Assembly (NCBI GenBank): GCA_963575675.1
Contig: CAUYUA010000111.1
Coordinates: 1 to 64,000 of the forward strand
Direction: 5' to 3'
Length of the DNA: 64,000 nt
From: CAUYUA01 sp963575675
GTDB lineage: Bacteria > Pseudomonadota > Alphaproteobacteria > Azospirillales > Azospirillaceae
In this document: piece after piece, positions 37,001-44,795 of the stretch
Position numbering within the stretch: position 1 is the stretch's first letter
Layout of the letters: every line of letters begins with the position of its first letter
Program-made: the position numbers and the translations under genes
Notes under the pieces: generated by a model
The model's input: the letters and a program-made list of their open reading frames with translations, nothing else
What the model was told of the DNA's origin: nothing
Databases searched by the model: none

Positions 37001-39516
37001 CCGCCGCGCAAACTCTCGTCACGCAGAGTCAAACGATAATTATAGCGCCCTTCCTCCAAGAACCACTGAAAGTCATGATGCTCAGCGTATAGCGCATAAC
37101 TCAGATTGGCTTTATCGATGCGTCGCCCTTCGGGATCAACGGCGATCAGCTCGAAAGCCGGCTCTTGGCCTTCTTCCAGACGCGCCCCTTCGAATTTAGG
37201 CCGGATGCCGACGGCGTAAGGCTGAGCCCGCACCGGAACCGTTATGCTCTTGCGAGTCGGTCTGCCTCCGGGCTCGGAAACCGCCACCCGCACCTCAGCG
37301 CGCAGAGGCCGCGTGGTGTCGGGCAAAGGCGGCAAAGTCACCGACAACCGCGATTCGCCCATCGCGTCGGTGTTGGAGAACTCCAAACTCTCGATGCGCG
37401 GCGTGACGTTTTCTTGCGCCAAACCAAACGAGAAGCCTCGATGCGCGGGATAGGGATCAGGATCAGGCTGAAGCGACGCTTCAGCCTTCCCACCCAAACC
37501 GGCGGCGGACGGGCCATAAAGGAAGCGGGCTTTGACCAGAATCTCAAAGGGTTGTCCGGGCGCGAGCGTCTCTGCGCCCGGCGTCATATCGACCGCGAGC
37601 TTTTCGGGAATAAAGTCTTCGACTTGAAAGGTCAAACGCCCGATCGGCGCGGCCTTGGGATCACTGAAGATTTGCGCCGACCACGCCCCCATCGGCGCCG
37701 AACGCGTCAAGGACACGGAGGCGACGAATCCGCCCGCAGGCCCAGGTTGAAGCAATGAAGAGCGGTACTCCGCGCCCCCCGGTCGATAGACCTTCAAAGT
37801 CAAGGGCGTAGAATCAACCGCGCTGATTTTGGGATCGCGCAGCAGAGCAGTCAACGCAACGGTCTCTCCCGGTCGATAGACCCCGCGATCGCTGTAAAGA
37901 TAGACGTCAAGCGGACCAGGCGTCTGTCGTCCACCCACGCCGCGATCCGAAAGATCAAACGCGGCGGCCGTCAGATCGAGTGTGGCGAAATCGCCGTCAT
38001 TGCCGTAAGCCGTAATGATCTCTGGAGTTTGCCCCCCGGCGCCGCGCGCCAGACCAGGCGAAAAACTCGCCTTGCCCTCCGCATCCGTGACAACCCGAGC
38101 CAGTTCATTGTTATTGCGAGCGACCAAAACGACAGACACGCCCGCCAAAGGCTTCGCCGAACCAAAAGAACGCACAAAGACGTTGACGCCATCGGCTCCG
38201 CGCATGACCGTGAGGCCCAAATCGGAGACCATCACCCATTGCGTCGCCTTGCGATATGGGACATGACGTTCATTGACGTCAACCAATTCGGCGGTGACAA
38301 CGTACAAACCCGGCTTGGAATCGCCCAGAACGCTCCGAATGGGCAAGCCGGTGGTCACGGGGCGATTGCGCTCGCCCTTGATGTCCATTTTGCCTTGCCA
38401 AATGAGTTCGCCGTCTCGATCAGCGATATTATCGATCTCGTAACTTCCCAATTCGGTCATCGGCTTGTTGTCGCGATGCCGACTCGGAACCAAGTTGCGG
38501 TCGTTGATCCGAAACACCTTCACCGCAACCACGTCCACATTGACCGTCGTCACCGGCAAGCCGTCCGAATTGCCTCTCGGCAGAATAAAAGACTGCCCCC
38601 GAAACGCCACCGACGGCGAGCGGTCGCCGACTCGAACACGCAAGGTCTCGTCGCGCCGCACAGACAATTGTGGATCCGCGCTCGGAAATCCCTGACGTAT
38701 CGCCACCTGATAAGAAGCCCCGTTGGCGACTCCGCTCAAACACAACGTGTCGTCATGAGGCTCAGCCGCCAAAGTCGGAACCGGCGGATCAAGACGAACA
38801 TAATCCTCGTAACGAACCGTCGGTCGCGGCGCCGCGCCGCTCTGCCCGGCCTCTCCGCCGTTGGCGACTTGCAACTTGCCGGAGAACTCCAAGCAGATGC
38901 GGGGAGGATCGTTGTCCTCTTGAACCTTAAAGCCGCGAAACGTCAGCCCGACTTTAACCACCAACGCCGAAATCCGCCGCTCGACCTCCTCTTGCGACAC
39001 AACGCCGCCGATCTCCTTGAGCCCCTTGATCTCCTGCATCGCAGCCAGAGCTTGGTCGAAATGGTCGGAGTCTTCGAGCAATTGCGACAGACGTTGCAGC
39101 GCTTGGGCCGAATCCGCCGGAGTTTGCGCGCTACGATAACTGAGAAACGCCGCGTGCAAAGCCTTCGTCGGGTTGGGCGGAGAAGCCATCAACCAAGTTT
39201 TGCTGAGCGTCAACCAAATTGAGGCGCGATCTTCGCCTTCAGATATGGCGCGCTCCATTATCATAATGGCGCGAGACCAATCGCGGGCGCTCAACGCAGA
39301 TTTCGCTTGATTTAGAGTTTCTTGACGCCGTTCTTTATTGGGCTGCGGCGCAATCGTCGCGCGAAGCTGGGCAAGATAACGCCCGGCGTCGGCAGACAAA
39401 CCAGGGGGATCAAACGCCGCGCGCCCTTCTCCCACCAACGCCGCCATCAACCCGACGACGCACGCCAAGCCGAAAACCAGCCGCCGAGCCATAATCGACG
39501 TTCGAAAGAAAGTCAT
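34075..39516 (-). CDS. Bacterial alpha-2-macroglobulin family protein
   Basis: 1813 aa, the largest gene here. Bacterial alpha-2-macroglobulins are periplasmic protease traps thought to guard the cell envelope. A hydrophobic signal peptide (ARRLVFGLACVVGLMAALVGEGRA) leads into a helical region and repeated MG-type beta domains (for example VYLYSDRGVYRPGETVALTALLRDP and the ANLSYALYAE region). The thioester motif is intact in YPYGCLEQITSRALPLLAL near residue 1315, followed by the helical thioester domain. Unlike the classic lipoprotein form there is no lipobox cysteine. Asn/Pro/Val-rich low complexity (about residues 1525-1560) interrupts the late part. The usual partner pbpC is not adjacent. 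GGAAAGGCG precedes ATG 39516. Confidence 0.92.
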   Translation of the reverse strand: MTFFRTSIMARRLVFGLACVVGLMAALVGEGRAAFDPPGLSADAGRYLAQLRATIAPQPNKERRQETLNQAKSALSARDWSRAIMIMERAISEGEDRASIWLTLSKTWLMASPPNPTKALHAAFLSYRSAQTPADSAQALQRLSQLLEDSDHFDQALAAMQEIKGLKEIGGVVSQEEVERRISALVVKVGLTFRGFKVQEDNDPPRICLEFSGKLQVANGGEAGQSGAAPRPTVRYEDYVRLDPPVPTLAAEPHDDTLCLSGVANGASYQVAIRQGFPSADPQLSVRRDETLRVRVGDRSPSVAFRGQSFILPRGNSDGLPVTTVNVDVVAVKVFRINDRNLVPSRHRDNKPMTELGSYEIDNIADRDGELIWQGKMDIKGERNRPVTTGLPIRSVLGDSKPGLYVVTAELVDVNERHVPYRKATQWVMVSDLGLTVMRGADGVNVFVRSFGSAKPLAGVSVVLVARNNNELARVVTDAEGKASFSPGLARGAGGQTPEIITAYGNDGDFATLDLTAAAFDLSDRGVGGRQTPGPLDVYLYSDRGVYRPGETVALTALLRDPKISAVDSTPLTLKVYRPGGAEYRSSLLQPGPAGGFVASVSLTRSAPMGAWSAQIFSDPKAAPIGRLTFQVEDFIPEKLAVDMTPGAETLAPGQPFEILVKARFLYGPSAAGLGGKAEASLQPDPDPYPAHRGFSFGLAQENVTPRIESLEFSNTDAMGESRLSVTLPPLPDTTRPLRAEVRVAVSEPGGRPTRKSITVPVRAQPYAVGIRPKFEGARLEEGQEPAFELIAVDPEGRRIDKANLSYALYAEHHDFQWFLEEGRYNYRLTLRDESLRGGVMSLSAQGVPATQTFGALPYGRYRLEVFDKTTRVATSFRFSSGWEVAPQVGDTPDQVEVVADKAAYVVGEKAKIRISPPFAGEVLLTVATDKVLMSRALSVPAKGATVEIPVSSDWGPGAYVTATVYRPPVRGKDRLPVRAIGLTWVAVDAAARTLSLAIEAPEVVRPRQTIEVPIRVSVAGGAPAKDAYVTLAAVDEGILQLTNFVSPDPGKHYFGKRALGLDIRDDYGRLIDTIDGSTGVLRQGGDAGGGKGLPTVPVVILSLFQGPVKVDADGSARIRLTLPDFTGQARLMAVAWDRERVGSGVGSMTIRDPLVADVTLPRFLAPGDDSRVAISLHNVEGEAGTWSVVVNAKGAVAVPFGQDRYSVALERNARQMLVVPLQGASVGLGSVTVVVNGPGVQVSHQFGIAVRSGRPVETTFITRQIEPGLTVDVGASALAGYVPGSAGLTVSWSSAPPFDVGGLVKALDRYPYGCLEQITSRALPLLALNDVEQALGVERSLVEAESNTLEARVDKAIAQILDKQRYDGAFSVWSARGEEHLWLSAYAMEFLVRARAKGRAVPEAPYIAGLTALRRHAIDGGDTPPYLASRSYALHVLALAGVLTPGPARYFSDAFLDHLPSPLSKGQLAAALARLGDRERAQTAANAALAQLARDPWYEDYGSTVRDAAALITTLGEVDLLSNVSLPNVNSVPNVGAPVGATNVPTEGSAGGWPVNKPPKPVLAGPGGAGLAALVDRLPANEISVAQTSTQEQAWLTLAASTLMKGAAPVALSVAGRPTVLRGEAIHLTPSSVELAQGLRMSNAGAKPVWESVAVYGAPSQPVVAAREGFKIKRGFFQRDGAPLNLDLVRQNDVFVITIEGEANTKLYHQALISHLLPAGWEIENRALGAGGVQELAWLTELTDTVMAEARDDRYVAAVNLSQDSAKFKLAFIVRAVTPGSYELPGAQVEDMYKPRFFARQAMGRITVLPAE

Positions 39517-39719
39517 GGTTTCGCCTTTCCTTTACCGTCCGCGCAAAGTCTAAGAGTTCCGAGCAGGAAGGAGATATGGTGATGTCGTCGTGATGTCGTC
39601 GTGGCGCCGCAAGCAAAGCGTTGTCATTCAATAAAAGAAATTCATAAAAAATTTAGGGACGAAGACGAACTGCGGCGTTCAACCTTGCTACAACCAAGTC
39701 GTTTATAAGAACCGATGTC

Positions 39720-39780
39720 GGGGGGGGAACCTGTCCTCCCCCCCCCCCCACCAAGGGACACCCTTGGAACCCGTTTTTTT
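39720..39780. repeat. Dispersed element variant with a G8/C12 hairpin and terminator-like end
   Basis: A run of eight G (39720-39727) faces a run of twelve C (39738-39749) across a short loop. Then CCAAGGG-ACA-CCCTTGG (39751-39767) forms a second hairpin followed by AACCCGTTTTTTT. The order (G/C hairpin, half-site palindrome, ACCC, T-run) is that of the other elements, though the sequence has drifted. It lies 19 bp past the glycosyltransferase stop. The long homopolymers are likely sequencing and slippage hot spots. Confidence 0.65.
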
Positions 39781-39798
39781 ACTCTTTTTGAGCAAACG

Positions 39799-40968
39799 TC
39801 ACGACCAGGCGCGCACAGCGCCCAAAATTTGCTCAGCGCGACGATCCCAATGATGATAACGCACAAAGTGTCGATATGCGCGATCAACCATTGCTTGACC
39901 CTCGGCGTAATCCGCCTCCAATCGCGCAATCGCATGCGCAGCCGCTTCCGGTTGATCAAACACTATCCCCCGCCCCTCGCCAAGCTCCGCCGCAATCGCA
40001 ACATTGCTCTCACTGCACGCCACAGCGCCGGACGCCATAGCGTGAACCACGCGGTCATGGAGCCCATTCCCAAACATCGGATTAAGATTCAAAACAAACC
40101 GATAGCGCCGGAACAACGCCAAAACATCCGAGAAAGACTTAACTCCAAGATGACGATGGTGACGAAAACGCCCCTCAATCCACCCAGAGCCACAGACATC
40201 CACCGCCACGCCCAAGCGATCGAACTCGTCCAACAAAGCCAAACGACGCGACGCGCGGCGATACCGTAACAAAATTTGCAACAACGTCCCATGCCCAACC
40301 CCTAACCCATCCTCGAACAAATACGAGGCGATCACGGGATGGCGCTTCAAAGCCTGCTCAACATCGGAATCAAAAACCAAATCAGCCTGGTCGGATAGTT
40401 CAAAGAAAACCTTCTGCAATTCTCCAAACGGATCATGTGGAGCCAAAACCGCCGTCAATGTCGACAGCAAAGACGTCGGAGACTCCAAAGACCCGGAAAA
40501 CAACAAAGCGCCAGGGCGCTCAGCCCACGTCGCCGCAATCGGATCCGGCGACGGCAAAGCCGCTCCATGCGGCGCATAGCTCACATGCGACAAACCAAAT
40601 TTCTGCAAAAACGCCACATGATTGCGATCAATGCTCAGAATCGGCTGATCGACCATGCGATGCAGGCGGTCAAGGTGAAAACTGGGATGATCGAGAATCC
40701 ACGATACAAACGGAACACCCAAAACCTCGTGCAGAGGCTCGCCGTTCACCTGAATTTGACTCCCCAAAGCATTAAACCCGAACAAACAAAAGATTTGTCC
40801 GGTGGCGTCGCACAACGCATTCAGAGAATCGGTCAATCCCTCTCGCGAACCAACCATATCGATGATCCGCGCATCGAAGCCCAGACCGCGAAAACTCGCA
40901 GCAAGCTGATCGGTAAAGCAATTAACGGCGTCGTATTGAAACTCACCTTTAAACAATGCGACCAGCAT
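39799..40968 (-). CDS. Glycosyltransferase family protein (CgeB-like, group 1 fold)
   Basis: About 389 aa. The C-terminal half holds the recognisable part: VDVCGSGWIEGRFRHHRHLGVKSFSDVLALFRRYRFVLNLNPMFGNGLHDRVVHAMASGAVACSESN is the nucleotide-sugar-binding region of GT-B enzymes of the CgeB/Glyco_trans_1_2 type. The N-terminal half (FGFNALGSQIQVNGEPL, VPFVSWILDHPSFH) also fits. Cytosolic, donor and acceptor unknown. Start at 40968 has GGGG before it; the frame extends 17 codons further. No cluster of other sugar genes surrounds it. Confidence 0.8.
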   Translation of the reverse strand: MLVALFKGEFQYDAVNCFTDQLAASFRGLGFDARIIDMVGSREGLTDSLNALCDATGQIFCLFGFNALGSQIQVNGEPLHEVLGVPFVSWILDHPSFHLDRLHRMVDQPILSIDRNHVAFLQKFGLSHVSYAPHGAALPSPDPIAATWAERPGALLFSGSLESPTSLLSTLTAVLAPHDPFGELQKVFFELSDQADLVFDSDVEQALKRHPVIASYLFEDGLGVGHGTLLQILLRYRRASRRLALLDEFDRLGVAVDVCGSGWIEGRFRHHRHLGVKSFSDVLALFRRYRFVLNLNPMFGNGLHDRVVHAMASGAVACSESNVAIAAELGEGRGIVFDQPEAAAHAIARLEADYAEGQAMVDRAYRHFVRYHHWDRRAEQILGAVRAWS

Positions 40969-41153
40969 GACGACCCCGATGATTCTGGTTGGCGTAACGG
41001 CGATGCGGCTCCGACCCAATCATCATCCTTAAAAGCTCGCCCGGATCGCGCGTTCTCTACTCCCTACGATGCCAGAATTTTCATGCTTTCGCCAGCTTCG
41101 CCCACATAGGCAGGAAAATCGCATTACAAAATTAAAGGGATCAAGAAATTTCA

Positions 41154-41765
41154 TTATGCGAAGGTTGGGTCTTCGCTCTGACGACGAGTTTCATCCAGCA
41201 GAACATGCAGAGAGCAATCCGGAATGCCGAGATGATCCAAATGCTCGACAGTGTTCACCAAATAATCGATATTCGGCCCACGCCGCCCGACAGCGCAACA
41301 AATGATCTCCGCCGCGCGTTTTACATCCAACCGCCCACAATAATGCGGATGCGTGCGATCAACCACAAAAGCCAACGCCATCACATGCCCGCGCCCACAG
41401 CGGACCGGCAATAATTTCGGTTGATAGACACGCCCATCCATTTCGCGGAGCCACAAATACTCCAGCGTCTGCGGCACGTCCGATGCGGCGACTCGAAAGA
41501 TCACGCCGTGACACGACCCGCCTCGATCGAGGCCGAACACCAACCCCGGACGCTCTGGCGTGCCGCGATATTGGTGCGAGTAAATGCAGAATTGTCTATG
41601 ATATCCCTTTAAGAGCCCCAAATGATGCTCGACAAAGGGAAACCCAGGATCCCAGATCAGAGACCCATAGGCAAACACCCAAAAGTCACGCCCAACCGGC
41701 ACATGAAACGAAAATTCATGAGCTGGACGACAATGGTGCGCATCGGACATAAAACGCTGCGGCAT
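41154..41765 (-). CDS. ChaC-family gamma-glutamylcyclotransferase
   Basis: About 203 aa. ChaC enzymes cleave glutathione to 5-oxoproline and Cys-Gly in the cytosol. WVFAYGSLIWDPGFPFVEHH is the ChaC signature that binds the gamma-glutamyl group; YHRQFCIYSHQYRGTPERPGLVFGLDRGGSCHGVIFRV follows, with the later catalytic region LEYLWLREMDGRVYQ (the glutamate of REM). Start uncertain: ATG at 41765 or 41750, neither with a clear ribosome site; the frame opens further upstream at 41810. gshB elsewhere in this window makes the substrate, glutathione. Confidence 0.9.
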   Translation of the reverse strand: MPQRFMSDAHHCRPAHEFSFHVPVGRDFWVFAYGSLIWDPGFPFVEHHLGLLKGYHRQFCIYSHQYRGTPERPGLVFGLDRGGSCHGVIFRVAASDVPQTLEYLWLREMDGRVYQPKLLPVRCGRGHVMALAFVVDRTHPHYCGRLDVKRAAEIICCAVGRRGPNIDYLVNTVEHLDHLGIPDCSLHVLLDETRRQSEDPTFA

Positions 41766-41965
41766 GGGAATCAACAATAAAAGCGAAAACAGGCCAACCG
41801 ACGAACACAACCCCTACAAAAAAGCAAACGCGCCACACACCTGCTCTCTCACGACATCCCGAACTCACCAAACGAGATCGCCAACGAGCAAGCTGAAGAT
41901 TTGTAATCGCGCTACTGCCTTTCGCTCCGACGTGGTAGCATCGCCCCACACACCGGAGCAACCTT

Positions 41966-42048
41966 AATTGTTACAATAACGTGACAAAACATCGAACTTC
42001 TCTCGCTCGCGCCAAATTGTTACAATAACACGACAAAACATCGAACTC
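41966..42048. promoter_or_regulatory. Two 34-bp direct repeats in a divergent promoter region
   Basis: Between divergent chaC and the DUF2125 gene, a 34-bp unit occurs at 41966-41999 and again at 42015-42048, differing at about three positions; the period is 49 bp. Each copy contains GTTACAATAAC, an imperfect palindrome (GTTA-TTG/CAA-TAAC type), followed by GACAAAACATCGAACT. Arrangement and spacing suggest paired operator sites for one regulator controlling one or both genes (inference). The rest of the 328-bp gap shows nothing else. Confidence 0.6.
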
Positions 42049-42093
42049 CCCCCCCCTGCTCGCATCAAACCGCCGAAAGTCGCGGAACAATCT

Positions 42094-43458
42094 ATGTCCA
42101 GCCCTCGCAAGCCCTTTCCAAGACGTCCACAGACAGCGCCCCGGCGTTCGAAACGATCTTTCAAACGCTCGAATCCGCTCATTGATGATCCCACCTCCCC
42201 GTTTGCGCTCGATTTCGACTCTCTCATACACGCCGTCTTCGCCGTGATTTCCGCGCTCGTCGCCGGTATCGTTCAGATAATTCGACTCGTCGCTCCAGGA
42301 GCGCGCCAAATCGTCGCCATTCTCACCCTCGGACTCGGGAGCGCCCTTCTCTCCGCAACCAAACACTCGGCGAAACGCCCACGCGCCGTTCGAATCGGAG
42401 CGTTGATCGTTCTTACGCCGCTCGCGCTGATCGGCGGAGGGTGGACTGTCGTTCGTCTCTTCGTCGAAAAAAGCGTCGAAAACGGAATCGCAGCGATCAC
42501 TCAAGACGGAGAAGTCTCGGTCTCTTATCGCGAGCTGGCCTTCGAAGGATTTCCTTTCGTTATAAGAGTGCGCGTCGATTCCCCCGTCGTAAAACGCTCA
42601 GGCGGAATCGCTTGGACCTCTTCGACCCTCGTCGTCCAAGCGCCGTTATGGTCTCTCACCGAAGCCAAGTTCGAAATTCCCCAATCTCAGAAAATCACGT
42701 TTCCTTCGGTCGATCGCTCGCCTCTCCCTTCCCCCCCCTTGGAGTTCTCCATCGCCGACGCGCGCGGAGACGTGCAATGGCTATGGAGCGGTCAAATCAC
42801 CGAAGTTCGCGCCGCTTTGAAAAAACTGACGCTCGGGTTGGCCGAAGCCGAGCAAATCGCCGAAGCGCGCAACACCGGAACGCTTTCAGCCGAAACGGTC
42901 TTCATCACCGCCAAACGTCCGACGACGACGCCCACAGACCACACTCAACCCGGTCTGAAAATCGCCTTCACCGCCAACGCCGTCTCCGCGCCGCCCGCCA
43001 TGTTGCCGCCGCCCGCTCTCAGCGCCCTCGGCGGGCGAATCGAGGCCTTCGGCCTGCAAGCTCAGGTCATGGGAGAAATTCCGCAAATCAACTCCAACAG
43101 CCTCGCCCGATGGCGACAAGACGGCGGCGCGCTAGAAATCGGCGCTTTTGTGCTGACCTGGGGGCCTTTGGCAATCCACGCTCAAGGAACGCTGGCTCTC
43201 GATATTGATTTGCAGCCGGAAGGCGCGTTCTCCTCTCACATCGCCGGATTCATCCCGGTGATCGAGACTTTAGCCGCCATTGGGCAGATGAAGCCCAAAG
43301 ACGCCAGAAACGCCAAAGCAATTCTTACTCTAGCGGCGCATAAGCCGCAGGATGGAGTCGGACAGCCAACCATATCGATTCCGGCGACTCTACAAAAACG
43401 ACGCTTCAGCTTAGGTCCAGCCATTGTTGGCGTCGCGCCTTTCATCTCTTGGCAATAA
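42094..43458 (+). CDS. DUF2125-family protein
   Basis: 454 aa, family common in alphaproteobacteria, function unknown. The first ~60 residues are basic and disordered. A hydrophobic stretch follows (FAVISALVAGIVQIIRLVAPGARQIVAILTLGLGSALL), then a likely membrane anchor (IGALIVLTPLALIGGGWTVVRLFV). The DUF2125 body follows: VSYRELAFEGFPFVIRVRVDSPVV, WTSSTLVVQAPLWSLTEAKFEIPQSQ, ending GPAIVGVAPFISWQ. Probably an inner-membrane-anchored periplasmic protein of beta-sheet type, akin to AsmA-like envelope proteins (inference). The stop codon lies in a 15-bp tandem duplication, and a palindromic element follows. Confidence 0.82.
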   Translation: MSSPRKPFPRRPQTAPRRSKRSFKRSNPLIDDPTSPFALDFDSLIHAVFAVISALVAGIVQIIRLVAPGARQIVAILTLGLGSALLSATKHSAKRPRAVRIGALIVLTPLALIGGGWTVVRLFVEKSVENGIAAITQDGEVSVSYRELAFEGFPFVIRVRVDSPVVKRSGGIAWTSSTLVVQAPLWSLTEAKFEIPQSQKITFPSVDRSPLPSPPLEFSIADARGDVQWLWSGQITEVRAALKKLTLGLAEAEQIAEARNTGTLSAETVFITAKRPTTTPTDHTQPGLKIAFTANAVSAPPAMLPPPALSALGGRIEAFGLQAQVMGEIPQINSNSLARWRQDGGALEIGAFVLTWGPLAIHAQGTLALDIDLQPEGAFSSHIAGFIPVIETLAAIGQMKPKDARNAKAILTLAAHKPQDGVGQPTISIPATLQKRRFSLGPAIVGVAPFISWQ

Positions 43459-43478
43459 ATCCATTGGCAACAAATCCA
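43449..43478. repeat. 15-bp tandem duplication over the DUF2125 gene stop
   Basis: TTGGCAATAAATCCA (43449-43463) is repeated as TTGGCAACAAATCCA (43464-43478); the TAA stop (43456-43458) is in the first copy. A purine-rich AGAGAAA microrepeat follows at about 43485-43510. Confidence 0.85.
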
Positions 43479-43591
43479 ATTGCCAAGAGAGAAAAAGAGA
43501 AAAAGAGAAAACAAGGAAACAAGAAAAAATAATCGCTTTGCTCAAACGGCAACCAACCACGCAGTCTCCAAGGCTCTTTGCCTTACGGCAA

Positions 43592-43660
43592 GTAAGGGAG
43601 GCCGTCGGGCCCCCCTTACAATCCCCCACGACCAGGAACTCAGTCCCTGGACCCATTTTT
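43592..43660. repeat. Dispersed palindromic element, right half
   Basis: Hairpin GTAAGGG...CCCTTAC (43592-43619) is followed by the half-site CCACGACCAGGAACTCAGTC, CCTGGACCC and a T-run (to 43660). No matching left arm is visible, so only the inner hairpin and right arm remain. It lies 3-prime of the DUF2125 gene and 16 bp before the xerD start. Confidence 0.82.
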
Positions 43661-43675
43661 CCTTGAGGGACATCC

Positions 43676-44713
43676 ATGGATCAGCCAAAAGATCAACCAC
43701 AAACACAACCCAAAAGCCCGCTCAAACGAGGGCGTCCATCACGACTCCTAACCGCCGCCCTACCACCAGAAGTCGATGGCTTTCTCGATATGCTCGCCAG
43801 CGAGCGCGCCTCTTCCGCCAACACACGCCAAGCTTACCAACGCGATCTCGCCGACGTCGAAACTTGGTTGCGCCGCCACAACCTTTCCCTCATCACCGCC
43901 GGTCCAGAAGACATCCGCCGCTATTTCGACGCCCTCGCCCACGGCGCCGTCTCTCCTCAAGCCTCCGCCGACCCCGCCTCCCCCCGCACAGCCGCACGAC
44001 GCCTCTCCGCTCTACGCCAGTTCTATCGATTCCTTATCTCCGAAGGAAGGCGTTCGGAAGACCCAACCTCAATCCTCAACGCTCCGAACGCAGGACGCCC
44101 TCTGCCGAAAGTGCTCAGCGAGGCCGACATCACCGCGCTGATCTCCACCGCCCGCCTCCAGCAGAATCCAGACCATTTTCGCCTCACCGCACTCCTGGAA
44201 ATCCTTTATGGCGGAGGCTTGCGGGTTTCCGAGCTGGTGGAGTTGCCGTTGCGAGCCGTAAGCCGCGACAAACGCTTTCTGATTGTGCGAGGAAAAGGCA
44301 ACAAAGAACGACTGGTCCCACTCTCTGATCCGGCGCGAAAAGCGTTGGAGGCGTGGCTGCCCCATCGCGCCGATTACGTCACGCCCGAACGAGAAAAACG
44401 GCATGGAAGTTATCTCTTTCCATCCCGCAGCGCCGCCGAAGGACACTTAACGCGCCAGAGATTCGGGCAGATTTTGAAAGAGTTGGCGTTGGAGGCGGGA
44501 CTTGATCCAGATCGCGTGAGTCCTCACGTCTTGCGACATGCGTTCGCAACACATCTAATTGATCACGGAGCCGATTTACGAAGCGTTCAAAAGATGCTCG
44601 GACACAGCGACATCTCGACCACAGAGATTTATACGCATGTCTCCATCGGACGACTTACCACTGTCGTTAACGAGCACCATCCCTTATCTAAGAAAAACGA
44701 GACCAAGAAATAG
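43676..44713 (+). CDS. xerD: Tyrosine site-specific recombinase XerD
   Basis: 345 aa. XerC/XerD resolve chromosome dimers at dif, next to the division septum. N-terminal SAM-like domain (VDGFLDMLASERASSANTRQAYQRDL...LSALRQFYRFLISEGRRSEDP) and catalytic domain with the R-K-H-R-H-Y set: Arg in GGGLRVSELVELPL, Lys in VRGKGNKERLVPL, HVLRHAFATHLIDHGADLRSVQKMLGHSDISTTEIYTHV for the rest. It matches XerD better than phage integrases in length and neighbour context, and no att-like repeats flank it. N-terminal ~28 residues (Gln/Pro/Lys-rich) are extra. GAGGGACATCC before ATG 43676. No mobile island evident. Confidence 0.9.
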   Translation: MDQPKDQPQTQPKSPLKRGRPSRLLTAALPPEVDGFLDMLASERASSANTRQAYQRDLADVETWLRRHNLSLITAGPEDIRRYFDALAHGAVSPQASADPASPRTAARRLSALRQFYRFLISEGRRSEDPTSILNAPNAGRPLPKVLSEADITALISTARLQQNPDHFRLTALLEILYGGGLRVSELVELPLRAVSRDKRFLIVRGKGNKERLVPLSDPARKALEAWLPHRADYVTPEREKRHGSYLFPSRSAAEGHLTRQRFGQILKELALEAGLDPDRVSPHVLRHAFATHLIDHGADLRSVQKMLGHSDISTTEIYTHVSIGRLTTVVNEHHPLSKKNETKK

Positions 44714-44751
44714 ATTTTCACCAAACACCAAAAACACCAACCGATTTGAAA

Positions 44752-44795
44752 AGTGAAGGGGAGCCTCAAACAGCGCCCCTCCCCCTCATCAACTT
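44752..44795 (-). terminator. Possible terminator of the TAXI gene
   Basis: Directly beyond the minus-strand stop, AGGGG and CCCCT tracts can pair, followed on that strand by CACTTTTC. The stem is imperfect and the T-run short, so the call is weak; it would serve two convergent genes (xerD and the TAXI gene). Confidence 0.35.

Noticed and set aside
38029..39222. A 397-codon plus-strand open frame, with similar long ones at 33709-35091 and 42441-43208
   Set aside because: All are out-of-frame or antisense shadows of the alpha-2-macroglobulin, nadE or DUF2125 genes, with basic, low-quality translations.
43676..44713. The XerD-like recombinase as an integrase of a genomic island
   Set aside because: It has XerD features throughout, no tRNA or att-like repeats flank it, and the neighbours are housekeeping genes.
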